From: Chara braunii
Taxonomy: Eukaryota > Streptophyta > Charophyceae > Charales > Characeae
Assembly: GCA_003427395.1 (NCBI GenBank)
Contig: BFEA01000278.1
Location: 46,310 to 96,178, forward strand
Length of the DNA stretch: 49,869 nt
Direction of reading: 5' to 3'
A model generated the notes under the pieces. The model worked only from the letters and a program-made list of their open reading frames with translations, had not been told where the DNA came from and searched no databases. Numbering within the stretch: position 1 is the stretch's first letter; each line of letters begins with the position of its first letter. Shown one piece after another: positions 20,209 through 31,353 of this stretch. A program made the position numbers and the translations under genes.

Positions 20209-20226
20209 TCCCCGGCAACGACGCCA
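20209..20226 (-). promoter_or_regulatory. primer-binding site of element 1 (tRNA-Asp)
   Basis: On the minus strand TGGCGTCGTTGCCGGGGA starts two bases after the LTR end (CGACA). It matches the complement of the 3' end of plant tRNA-Asp (CCCCGGCAACGGCGCCA) with one difference; that change makes the inferred acceptor stem GTCGTTG/CAACGAC fully complementary. This fixes element polarity as minus. Confidence 0.8.
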
Positions 20227-21142
20227 CCTGTCGCGCGCGGCGGTTCCGCGCCCTGATGATGAGCGCTGAACCTCACGGTCGTGTCACGCAGGATGTTTTG
20301 TCTGAAAAGAACCAGTCACCACTCCGACCGTGTGCGCGTGCTATACCTATCATGACGCCCTGTGATAAGTCGGAACGTCGCGAATTGCAACTTACCTCTA
20401 CCCAAGGGGCTGTCACCACCCTTAGGTAGGCGTATCCCTGCTGAGCTACCGGCCCACATGCAAAGACTTTTACATGCCTTTGTAGAGGTAGGTCGGCCGA
20501 GGGCATTTTCTCGATCGCTGTAGTACAAAACGGGCTATGCGAGGTAAGGCGCCTAGAACTGACCCGTTAGATATTCAGGTCGAACTTTCAGAAGGCCGCC
20601 TATTTCCGCTTCTGCTTCCAAAAAATATTATTCTTTTAACCACTGCGATCAAAACTCTAATCAAACCTTCTTACTACCAAGGGCATTCTATTCTACTCAA
20701 AATATGATTGAACATCAGATGGTATAGAAGTTATATAGGACTGAATATGAGTATGGAGGTATTACCGCTGGGAAGCCTTCTCACTTTCACAAGTGCTGTG
20801 TATCCAGGATTCTTCAACAGATCAGGTTCAGTTCAGTCCAAACCCACGAACAAAACAAACCTGCATAGAATAATGCAAAGACAATCCATATGCCATGCAC
20901 TAACGACGTCAACCATTAATCCACACCTCAGACATTGTCCCTCACTTCCCAAACTATGTATGACAACTCTATCTTTCCTGAGACGTAAGCCCAACCCCTT
21001 CATATTTCTTCAAAGGACCCTTACGAGAGTGACTAGGGCCATTTAGGCAATGACCACAGGTGACAGTTTTACTGACCATAGGGTTTGGCTTTAGACGTGG
21101 GTATCAAGTCAAGGGGGAAAAGTTGAATCGGCAACGACCGAC

Positions 21143-21160
21143 CTGTTATCGAGTGACAAC
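21143..21160. promoter_or_regulatory. CTGTTATC palindrome, LTR1-R copy
   Basis: CTGTTATCGAGTGACAAC is preceded by CGGCAACGACCGAC, the same left flank as in LTR2 (CGGCAACCGAC before 33342). The right arm has one change that weakens the palindrome. Confidence 0.5.
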
Positions 21161-21659
21161 AAAAAATTGAGTCCTTTATGTAGGATTTCTCCTTCAATTG
21201 CAGTAGACCAAAATTGAGACCTGCACACACACAGGTCAACAAGGATTCAACACCCGTACTCGATTTATCTCATATTCATATCTAAGGGTCAAACCCTTAG
21301 ATCTGGTCTGTGAGCTTTGGGGTCAACATTCCAAAGTCTAACTCCCTAGCCCCTGCCTACCCTAAGTCGTCTGTCACTCTTCTTCCTTTTGTTCAAGGAG
21401 TCTCTTGCCTATGTCCTAAGTTGTCTTAGGGAACTCATATTTCCCCTTACTCTCAGTACTTGCAGTTTCTCTCTTGTGGATAAGCACACCCTTTCGTGCT
21501 TACGCGGTAGTCTAGCTGAGATCAAGTCATGTCAGTGACGGTTTCTCCCCTACGAGTTTATTAATGAACTGAAGTTGCACAAAACTTCTTCTTTTCTAAT
21601 TTTTTTTCCCTGCGATGTTTGACCTTCTATTCTACTTCTTTTTATGACATTTCGAGTCA

Positions 21660-22910
21660 CTCCCGCTGGAGCACTCATTTTTCCTTTCTCTTCTTCTTGT
21701 CCTGACATACGCAAGTAGTAGATTGATTCACCCAGAAATCTGTCACTACTTGATCAATTCAAGACAAATCGGTTAGTCAGATAAGTAGTCGAGTAGTTAC
21801 ACAGGAACACTCAACCACTTTTCAAAGTCCATGCAGTCCTCGACAAGCAATTAGTTTAATCAACCTTATGCAAACGATCAAATAACTTATATGAGAGCAC
21901 CCTTTTACTAGTCAAAATAAGTAGTTAGGAGGCCTTTGTCGAACCATCTCAACATTTGACCCAACATTCAGAAAATACTCAAGATTCAGGTGTCAATACA
22001 GAATTTAAGTTGGAAATAGGTCGTCTTCACGAAAACCTCCTATTACTCTTTGATAAAAAATCAAACCTATCTTCAAAAGTGTAATAGGATGACCCCACGA
22101 AAGTCACCCTAATACTTTCTCAGAGTCATACGAGCTATGATTATGTTAGTAACCTCAGCCAAACACCAAATCCTCCCTTTGCTGGAGTATCTTACTAGAC
22201 TTGTTAAGATAGAGTCAAGCAAGCAATAGGATGACCCAACGGGAGTCTCCCGTAACCTGGCTTAATGTTAAATAGATAAATCGTTAGTATTTATTCATAC
22301 CATCCATCAGTCATACGCAAACAAGTAGTAGGGTTACTCACCCGGGAGTATCCCTCTACTGTCCAAATACAATCACTTTATTCCTTCCCTCCGTTAGTTC
22401 ACTTCTAAATCAAACAAATATTAGGATGACCCTTCGGGAGTTATCTTACTACCAGTTCGATGCGTAAGAGATCAGTCAAAACAACTCTTCGTTAAGTTGC
22501 CCTTACCGTTCACCTACCTTGCCTATGCATCGTAAATGAACAAAAGGTATGCCGACTCCTCGAACAGATCATCCCAGACTTAGGAGTTCGTGTACTCACC
22601 CGGTGAGTACTTAGTTCTCTTCCAGGTCCGGCCAGATCAGCGATAGGAGAGCCTCACGGGAGCCTCATACTACCTTCGCGTCTGTTAGTCATTGAAGAAA
22701 TGCATTCCACGGGAGTACCGGATTAGTTCTTAGATCGAGCCTGTACGGTAAACAAGAGAAATTGCACGGCAATTTCTTATTACTGACGTTGGAGTCGAAC
22801 AGATACTTCATTAAATCGTTACTTAGTTGAGTGAATCTGCCTAAGAGTATCTCATCACTCACATTAGTTAGTTCAAACAAGCAGTGTGACGACTCCACGG
22901 GAGCCTTCAC
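21660..22910 (-). ncRNA. LTR1-R stem-loop array
   Basis: Second copy of the array at 8540-9835. Several units are better paired here (for example AATAGG/CCTATT near 22015-22045). The unit at 9455-9475 is destroyed by a deletion. Confidence 0.6.
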
Positions 22911-23138
22911 CACATGGCTCTGTCTCAGTTCTTCCTAGGTTCCTTCTCAGTTCTTCCTAGGTTCCTTTCTTTCATCAGGCAGGATTCTTACTTCAATCGT
23001 ATACCCTTTTTCATTTCGATACACTTTAGTCCTAAAGAAAGTTCAAACAGTATCTCACACACCCATACAGGCAATCCAGCAGAAGGTTGTAGCTTGTATG
23101 GGTATACGGGAACAGAATGAAACATGCGTACCTTATGG

Positions 23139-23188
23139 TTCCCTGCGTCCAGAGTTCCTTCTGAACTCCGGCAGAGCTCCCTCAATCG
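23139..23188 (-). promoter_or_regulatory. 50-bp hairpin segment, LTR1-R copy
   Basis: In element sense this has a perfect 6-bp stem GAGTTC-AGAAG-GAACTC. See 10058-10107. Confidence 0.6.
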
Positions 23189-23636
23189 CCCTGTTTTGTC
23201 TCTGTTTACTTGGTTACCTTTTTTCCACAGAGTAGACTTTTCAATTTAGAGAGGTCATACTATTTTGGATAGTTTGAGAAAATATAGGGAACTGAGGGGA
23301 TCAGGTCATGGGAGAATGGAGAAGGATGGAGGAGGTAGGCTCCGACACACGGTGACGATGTCCTTTCTCCTCTCCAACGCCCCACACCTCTTCCTATCTG
23401 ACCTCCCCAACCACCTTTGTTGTCAATCAACAAGGAACAACAATCATAATAATATATTTGGACAGATGTGGAGAAAAGGTGAACGAGGGGATTAGATCAA
23501 AGGAGAATGAAGAAGGATGGAGGAGGCAGGCTCCGTCCCATGGTGATGATGTCCCCCTTCTCTCCAATGCCCCGCATTCTCCTCCTCTCCGACCCTTGCT
23601 TATCTCATGATGTTTCAATAGTGAAACAACAACAAC

Positions 23637-23695
<59 letters not shown>

Positions 23696-23890
23696 TCGAT
23701 AACACCCTGTCAAATATTTTGAATAACTTTTCAATGAGCAAGCAATCAAAGAAAGGGGAAAAAATATCTTATTGATGTACCACTTGTCAGAAGTCTTCCT
23801 TCATTTCCACTTCCTTCTACCCTTTTGCTTTCGCCTCACGGTCCTGGGTACAGTATCCCTCTCACTGCTCAACACGCCTGCTCTTTAGAA

Positions 23891-24231
23891 CCATGTGTGC
23901 GTATGCTTGTTACACAGCTTGTCTGCAAGACGGTGCGGGCGCATGCTTGCTGCCCTGCATACCCAGCCATTGCTTGCGAACGTCCCACTGTTCGGTTGCG
24001 TCACACGCCACTCTGCTCCTGCGCGCGAGTGTGGTGTCAATGCTGCTTTCTCTGCGGTCCTCGGCCATTCTGTGATATGCCAGCCTCATGCATCGCGTGC
24101 CCAAGGTGCAAGTACCCACGTCCCGGAGCCAGCTGCCTAATACAACTGCCTCCTTTGGAAGGACCCTGGGTGAGGCTCAGACTGCAATTCACCTGCAGCG
24201 ACTGTCTGGTGCCTACGTCAGAAAGGTGGAG
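23891..24231 (+). pseudogene. exon-like segment, LTR1-R copy
   Basis: Counterpart of 10766-11143. A 136-codon frame (23825-24235) is open here with clustered cysteines (WCQCCFLCG, then CIACPRCKYPRPGASC), but the LTR1-L copy has a stop upstream and one Cys changed. A competing 60-codon frame (23893-24075) is intact in both copies. GTAAGT follows at 24232. Confidence 0.35.
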
Positions 24232-24319
24232 GTAAGTATCCCTCATCGATATTCATGTCCGCCTTCACTTAGGGCAGGCACAAGGATTGTTCGGATTACA
24301 AGCTACTGAAGCAATGAAC

Positions 24320-24369
<50 letters not shown>

Positions 24370-25344
24370 TAATAACAATAGTAATAGTGACAATAACGAG
24401 AATGCAAGGAAATGGGCAGTCCTATTTAGTTCAGTCAGCGGTACACAGTCCCGGTCGTCCCTTCGTCAAACCCGTAAGTACCACGCAGGACTGCGTCCAT
24501 CCTGGTTCCTCTATCGCAGCCTATCCGGTTGCCGGTGTTTGTCTGTTTGTTTAATCTTATCTGATTGCCTGTATCTGTTTGAATGTTTGTCTGTTTTTTT
24601 CTTAGTCTACTTAAGTGTACAGTACCTCTGCGCGCTCGGACCGGTAACCTGTGTCTCAGAAGTCAAATGTTTGTTTGTCACTGACCAGTGTAGCCTTCGG
24701 GTCTCGAATAGTAGGTCTGTCTCGCAGGGGTCAAGGTCATAATTGTTATAGACCCGGAAGGTCAAGGTTGCAGTTGGTACCGTGTTCGAAGCAGAGCACA
24801 GGCCAGTGGGCAAATGGTACGGTCCACCTAAGCTGAGTCAGCGGTGCCCAGTCCCAGTCTCACTTAGCTTAGACCGCAAGTGCTGCGCGAGATTGTATAT
24901 ACTCAAGGCTGGTGGAGACGAGGCAAACCAGCAGCGAACAGAAATATAGGTCCAGAGGCAGCTTCCAACCATTCATTCATTTGCTGCGCGAGTTACGCGG
25001 AATCTCTGCTCGAGCGACTGCGTCTGTTTCTTCTTGTACGTGTCTGCCCGCATGTTGGTGTTCGCTCTGTCTGTGTCAGGCTCTGTTCTGTCTGTGTCTG
25101 TTCTGTTTACTGTCTGTCTGTCTGTGTCCACGTGTCTGTGTGTCTGCTTGTCTGTCAGTCTGTTACTGTTTGTCCGTTTGTCTGTGTCCGGCTGTATGTT
25201 TCTGCTTGACTATCTGGTCTATTTGTTTTCTTCTGGTCTGTCTGGGTTGTCTGTCTTTGGACCCACCCGTTTCCTCTCTCCCCCCCCCCGCGAACGCAGT
25301 ACGGCCTGTCAGGACGACATGCAACAAACATCATGGGGAGCTTG

Positions 25345-25972
25345 ACAAGCGTAAGTACGCATTCCAACTAGTCGGGCAGATGACGGACCCGACCTTGCGA
25401 TATCATTCCGCGGGCGCATCACACACTTACTGCCACCGTTCTTTCATACGGCAAGCAGAAGAGGCGGGGTTAAGCAATCCGTTTTTAATAATAATAATAA
25501 TAATAACGACAATAATAATAATAATATTGACAATAATTAGTAATAATAATAATTGCAAGGTAGATGAGCGGTAGCGAATTCCAGAAATCAATCAGCATGA
25601 ACACATGAGACCAGATAGTCGTGACCTCGAACCAAAGCAAAATTGCATCACGAGTACCACCAAATAAGAGCACAACAAAGACTCACAAGTGACAATGTAC
25701 GAATAGTCCCATCATCATCAACAATTAACCAATGTCGATGTCCTACCTGGCGCTCGGCGCCCAGACTACAGATGGCAGATCCTATGTAGTTCACTATCTA
25801 CATCGTCACGGATGACGTCAACAGCTCCCTGAAGTACGAGCAGATCTCAGGCAATGTCGTCGCCTCAAGCACCAGGTATGTCCCTCGCATCACTCACAAC
25901 CTCGTTCCCCAACTCACAGATGCCACGTGCACCCAAGACCACCATGCACCCTGGTAAAATAAAATGGCCTTG
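25345..25972 (+). other. segment kept only in LTR1-R (module M1 continuation)
   Basis: This contains the continuation of module M1 (KYAFQLVGQMTDP), then CHRSFIRQAEEAG, two short AAT/AAC tracts (about 25485-25550) and a non-repetitive stretch. LTR1-L lost it between CTTGA repeats. It shows what the module looked like before deletion. Confidence 0.5.
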
Positions 25973-26065
<93 letters not shown>

Positions 26066-26067
26066 GA

Positions 26068-26121
<54 letters not shown>

Positions 26122-26140
26122 TGACAATGATTATAATAAT
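25973..26140. repeat. (TAA)n microsatellite
   Basis: TAA tract with a few interruptions. Confidence 0.97.
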
Positions 26141-26324
26141 AATATCGAGATGACATTATTCAGATTGCACAATCACATCGAAAGCTAGATCGTATCACAT
26201 CGTCCAGAAGGCAGCATTGCACCAATATGATACTAGTGGAGAATCGTAACACTGAAAACCAGTGTTCATGAGAGTTTTGCTTCCACCACCACCATCATAT
26301 GTACCTAGGCCCTTCTCCCTACAG

Positions 26325-26423
26325 AGCTACTACTGGCCTACTAATGAACAATGCAATTGTCGACGTCAGCGGCCAATGAGGTATTTGAAGATGTCGCTCA
26401 GTGCAAACTATCGCCAATACCAG
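26325..26423 (+). pseudogene. 33-codon exon-like segment, LTR1-R copy
   Basis: Preceded by CTCCCTACAG and followed by GTACGCG; open over exactly 33 codons. See 12800-12898. Confidence 0.45.
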
Positions 26424-26464
26424 GTACGCGTTCCCTCATCTCTCTTTTCTCTTTCTCTCCCACT

Positions 26465-26466
26465 CA

Positions 26467-26499
<33 letters not shown>

Positions 26500-26515
26500 G
26501 CACGCACACACACGA
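26465..26515. repeat. (CA)n microsatellite
   Basis: CA tract. This copy has no adapter artefact and shows the true local sequence for 12940-13070. Confidence 0.95.
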
Positions 26516-26547
26516 GTGTGGCGGTGCATATTTCCATGTTCTCGGCC

Positions 26548-26816
26548 AGATTCATTCGATCGTGGTCATCCTATCGATGGGAGTAGCGAGAGGTTGGCCG
26601 CAGGATATGAGACTTATCTTTTTGTCGGTGCGCTGTTCCGCGATGCCACTTGGATGACAACGAGCGCAGAGCTTCCCCACCCAATCACGACACCCCCCAG
26701 TACAAACAGAACGCGTAGTTGTGAGTGTGGACACGAAGACAACACCACAACAAAGACGCAACCGCTCTCTCCAAACTTTACGGGATGGGGGCGCTGAGGC
26801 TAAAACTCAATGATGG
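26548..26816 (+). pseudogene. module M2, LTR1-R copy
   Basis: Counterpart of 13104-13372, open in the same frame (HPIDGSS, then CECGHEDNTTT), followed by a GTAAGT donor. Confidence 0.45.
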
Positions 26817-26851
26817 GTAAGTCGCTCCTCTCGTTCTCTCCTTTCCTCCGT

Positions 26852-26975
26852 TCTTCTTCTTCTTCTTCTTCTTCTTCTTCTTCTTCTTCTTCTTCTTCTT
26901 CTATTTCGTCTCCTCCTTCTTCCTTCTTCTTCTTCTTCTTCTTCTTCTTCTTCTTCTCCTTCTCCTCCTCCTCCT
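26852..26975. repeat. (TTC)n microsatellite
   Basis: TTC tract with two interruptions. Confidence 0.96.
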
Positions 26976-27294
26976 TTCTCCTCCTCACGTGCTATTTCGT
27001 CCGACTCCCGCTTGCCATCTCCTATGCTCGTGTGCACTACCACCAAACGTCCCTTGCTCGTTCAGTAGTTGTTCCCTTGGTCGCGGTCTTCAACTCCATC
27101 TCACTCGCGTTGATCTGCTTGCTTACTCGCACTATCTCTCCCTGCTCCCACTCACTTTTTCTTTCTGCTCCTCCCACATTCCCCTCTCGCTCTCTCTCTC
27201 TCTCTCTCACATACACACACATACACACTCCTTCACACACACTCACACACACACACACACACACCCGGGCGGTAGTGTATCTTTCCACGTTCTA

Positions 27295-27356
27295 GGGGTA
27301 GATTCGGACAATTTCTTTTACTTAATTATTTATTATTACTTATATATATAATATAT

Positions 27357-27408
<52 letters not shown>

Positions 27409-27656
27409 GCCTTCGATGGAGGTAGCGTGTAGCCAGTCGTGGGGTTGGGAGACTTACCTGTTGTTCTCCCTCCTAGTCCCCGTCGTCGTTGTTGTTGTTG
27501 TCGTCCCGCAATGCTACGCGGTTCGTCACAAAGTGCAGCATACTGATTGACAACACGGGGGGGCACGACAACCACCTGCGTGCTTTCCAACAAGTCGGGC
27601 GGATGGCGAATGCGCCCTCACGACGTCACCGGCATCGATTGCAACGACTAGGTGAG
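27295..27656 (+). pseudogene. module M3, LTR1-R copy, split by (AT)n
   Basis: GGGTAGATTCGG begins the module. An AT tract (about 27340-27406) interrupts it, and GCCTTCGATGGAGG resumes. The frame NATRFVTKC...HLRAFQQVG is conserved with LTR1-L. A GTGAGT donor follows. Confidence 0.45.
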
Positions 27657-28003
27657 TTGCCTTCTTCCACCTTTCTCCTCTCCTCCTTTATCTCCCTCTT
27701 CTTCTTCTTCTTCTTCTTCTTCTTCTTCTTCTTGCTTGCCTCCTCCTTCACTCGCAGTCTACACCCGTCATGCGCTTCCCTTCCTCCTTCGTATTCCTCT
27801 CCCCTCTCTGCGCGCGTCTTCTTTGCTATCCTCTGCGCGCAGTCCTTTCTGTCGCTAGCATGGCCGCACTCCATTCTTCTCCTTCACGTAAGCTTCTTCC
27901 CTCCTTCTGCGCGTTCACCCCTCCAACCTTTTCCTCATGCTACTCCCCGCTCTCTGCGCTCTCCCTCCGCCTCCTGCTCCTCACCGCGCTCTGCCTTGCA
28001 TAG

Positions 28004-28104
28004 GTTCGCGAGCCTTCGTGAAGTGGCACCGTAGTACCGAGATGCATCAGTCCCACCTTTGCAACCTCGATCGGATTCGTAGCCATGACGAGTTACTCGA
28101 ATGA
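28004..28104 (+). pseudogene. terminal exon-like segment, LTR1-R copy
   Basis: Counterpart of 14527-14627. Here the acceptor is GCATAG instead of GCACAG. Confidence 0.45.
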
Positions 28105-28664
28105 ATCGGCCTTGGTTTCTGAGGCGGATTCATTCAAGTGATTCGTCGAAGAGCAGCTACGGGAAGAAAAAGAAAATAGAAAGAAGAATAAAATAAATAA
28201 TAAAAAACTAAAAGGAAAGTGAGTCTAGCTAACTAACAAAATAAAGAAAAAAAAGAAAGAAAGAAAAACAGAATCTAATAACTAACTACCCCATTGTGCC
28301 AACTGTCACAACGGGCTTTAACTGAAATTCCTCCCGTTTTTCAAGTCGCGGGTTCAAGTCCCGCCAATCGTTGTGCGGGGTGAAACGGGCGGCCCCGGTG
28401 CTAATCCTTATCAAAAAGGAGTTTGCTTAGGGTCGAGCCGACTCGATCCCTGAGTCTGTGGCTTGATAGTCTGGACCCGAACCTACGAAGCTAACTCCCA
28501 TTTCAAGTAAAATAGGAGTAGCTCAGCTATAAATAGGGTAGTAGGGGTTGGGCCAACTAGTGGAACGAGCCCAAGCCTCGCTCTTACGACAAATAAGAGT
28601 CGAATAAGTGCCGCTGTTCAGCGACACTAGGTATTTTAAACTTTTACGGTTGCCCCGGCCGTAT

Positions 28665-29076
28665 GGCCGGGGTCTATATTAATTTTATTCAACAAAAAAA
28701 AACATCCGACACTTAGGTTTCCACACGTGTCGCAGGTGCACTCAACACTAACCCCCACCGACCCCTTGACCTAAGTGGTCGAGGGGTTTATGCTTCCTAA
28801 CTCTTACGCGCGATGCGCTTTTACAATTTTCGGTCTCTCCGCCTCTCGGTTACCGCGGCGGCGAGTAGGCCTACTTTGATCGAACCAAACCCTCGACCTT
28901 TACAGTCGAAGGGAACTATGAATAATCCTAATTTCTGCTTGCTGAAGTAAAGTGAGTGTGTACTAACGACGAGAAAAAAAGAAAGCCTCGGACTTAAGGG
29001 TTGAGGAATTTGCTTCATGGCCTCATGCCAAAATTATTACTTTTCACATCAGGCTGTTTCCGGTGTGGTAACCGGT
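28665..29076. ncRNA. hairpin cluster, LTR1-R copy
   Basis: Counterpart of 15174-15598. The first stem is perfect here (CCCCGGCC-GTAT-GGCCGGGG), because the C-for-T change restores a Watson-Crick pair. Confidence 0.5.
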
Positions 29077-29104
29077 GTCGATCCTGCATCGAATGCAAAA
29101 TCAT

Positions 29105-29134
29105 GAGCAAATACCCTTGTAAGGGTGTTTGCTC
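29105..29134. repeat. 30-bp palindrome, variant of the X palindrome
   Basis: GAGCAAA and TTTGCTC arms surround CCCTTGTAAGGG. All 15 pairs form, counting two wobbles. On the minus strand it is preceded by TGTCA and followed by a TTTTGCA stretch, as at the X termini. It lies 8 bp outside LTR1-R. Confidence 0.75.
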
Positions 29135-29139
29135 TGACA

Positions 29140-31353
29140 GCGTGATTACGAGCATGGTCGAAAATTGACCATTGTTCTGCAGTTAGTTGAGGGTGGCGCT
29201 CGTCGTTGCGACCATCCCAGTATGGTCGTTGTCGTTTCCCCTTCTGCGCTCTTTAGTGCAATGACTTTCCCAACGGGTCATGGTTGTTCTATAGGTGGTG
29301 TTGTGTGACCATCTTTAATGGTGGGCGTTCTTTGTCTGGTTGCACTCACTAGTAAGTTGAGGTTGGTGCAAGAGTCAAGGTCAGTGCTATTGCTGTAGGG
29401 ACCTATGCTCGAGTTGTGTAGTGAGTGGAGGTTACGTTACAACGGCTGGGAAAGTTGTGGATTGGGCTTAGTTAGTGCGCGTATAAAGTCGGGAGACTAC
29501 AACTATGAGGCCGAACCCACGGGGGATTCGAATTCATAATCTAAATATTTATTAAGTCCCTCTCTCTCTTTCCCACAACGATCATTCAGACTCAACTCAT
29601 TCATACACCCGCTTCAAGCTCTTCCTCAAAAGATCATACCATCGTGAAGGGGTTATCACAACTAACTAGAGGTTAGACTGATTGAGCTCGTTGTACATGT
29701 CATGGATGTATCTTTTGGGCTAGACCCCATTAAGCCCATTCTCACAACCCTTATTGTCACATGTAAGCCACTCATTTTGATCATTCACAACAAAAATGGA
29801 TGGGTAGGTGTATTCATTAAGCTTGTAAAATGAATGAGAACCACCTCCTTTACCCAGAAACCCTTCTTTTATAAGTAGGACTTTTCACTCTCGTCACACA
29901 CTTTGTCAATTTCACTCATAAGCTTCGCTCAATGAGCAAGCTCTCATAATCTTTTCTTCTAGATAAATACTCACGTTTTTTCTTCTCGAAATCCACAGTT
30001 GTTAACAACGCCACTTTCAACCAAAACTAAAGTCGATTGGAGGGTCTGGAAATCAGGTGGTTTTTTTTTTGCCGCAGTTGACGCCTCCTCCGGCATTTAG
30101 TCAAAACTTAAATCTCTTAAGGAGTCTTAATCATGAAAATCACCGTTGCAGACTGGACCGCTTGCAGTCCATAACAAGTTAAGTGAAGGACTTAGAACCA
30201 ACAAGTTTCCTTATCGTTAGTGTTTCCTTTACCAGCTATTATGTGACTAAGCAAGCGGGGATGCCGATTAAGACAGGTTCTTTCCTTACCCTCTGCCACA
30301 CACAAAACCAACCTTGACTCACAACCACTGGCCAAGCAATGACTCCAGAACTTGACAAGTTTCCTTATCGAAGATGCTACCCTTACCGGCAGCCGTAAAC
30401 CAATAGAGTTGACCCTCTTGAGGGTGAGCATTTCATAAAAAAAATTTAAGACCCATTCCCACTTGAAGGAGAATTAACCATAAAATCTCTCATTCATCCT
30501 CCCACTCATAGATGGACTATTCATATAACCTTTAAAACATCCTCCACATGTAGATGGGTCCAAATAAAGACCATTAACCATTTAGGCCACCCTCAGGCAT
30601 AACCTCTCTCTTAATATGATTTTCTAGACTCTTTAAGTTTTTCAAAAAATCTTTCACTGATGATCACGCTTTCTTTACTTCATCGAACCCTCTTTAGTTC
30701 AAACACTCTTTACTGAACTTTTGTCACTCCTTTGTTTCACACTGTTAACTTTCTCTTTCTCATATGTCAATTTAGAATAAATACAGAAAAACCGACAATG
30801 GCACAATGATGAGCATGCTAATGACAGCCAGAACACGCACGATTTTGCAACCTAGGGAAATCAAAATTCATACCAAGATGGTTTTCATAAGAAAATCATA
30901 TTATCTCAAGCCTCAAATCCTTACAACTCTTAAATCATCACAATTTCAGGTCCCAATCAGAAACAAATGACCTTGTATAACATACCCTACAACTTGGAGA
31001 GTGGATAGTCTCCCACTCGCAATCATCAAACTAAAACTAGCTTGGAGAGTGGATACTCAGATCCAAAACATATGCACAATCCCAAAAAGAAAGGATTCTC
31101 ATATGAAATTGGAAATATATACATGATAAAATGTCTCATAAAACTTCGAGACTTAGCTTAAAGGCAACATAAGAAGATGATTGCTCATTAGTCTCGCAAC
31201 TTACTCGTCCGAACCGTCATAGCCTTCCGAGTGTTCATTTAGAAGTCATTTCAAGACTGCTAACACTATTCTACCTCTCTCTTGCTATGAACGTGACAAG
31301 TAAAGTGATAATAATCATTGAAAGAAATCAACCCTTATCTAAGGCAAATGGTC
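29140..31353 (-). mobile_element. element 3, region downstream of its gag
   Basis: No pol-like frame found. Contents seen: ATGGTC/GACCAT inverted repeats near 29154-29200; a direct repeat ACAAGTTTCCTTATCG at 30201 and 30355, each followed by a CCTT(T)ACC(A/G)GC stretch; and CTTGGAGAGTGGATA at about 30995 and 31040, the first forming a GAGTGG/CCACTC hairpin. The left end of the element is undefined. Confidence 0.4.

Larger units (their letters stand above)
15607..20228 (-). mobile_element. element 1 interior
   Basis: 4.6 kb between the two long direct repeats, read on the minus strand from the PBS (20209-20226). It carries scattered decayed frames (15869-16156, 18175-18489, 19170-19888) but no recognisable RT, integrase or protease motif. 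Confidence 0.55.
20229..29097 (-). mobile_element. element 1, right long direct repeat (LTR1-R, 5' LTR)
   Basis: Collinear with LTR1-L. Its main differences are the loss of about 300 bp at 25256, an extra 628 bp at 25345-25972 that LTR1-L lost, longer TTC, AT and TAA tracts, and an insertion bringing CGGCAACGACCGACC next to the palindrome at 21143. It carries the same U5-like region, stem-loop array, antisense exon fragments, tRNA-like segment and terminal hairpins. Confidence 0.6.

Noticed and set aside
20250-20290. CTGATGATGAG in LTR1-R as a hammerhead core
   Set aside because: No GAAA box at the needed distance, and the LTR1-L copy lacks CTGATGA.
7149-29097. Target-site duplication for element 1 (GACAT left, AAATC right)
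   Set aside because: The flanks do not match; the outer right boundary may be misplaced by a few bases or the ends altered.
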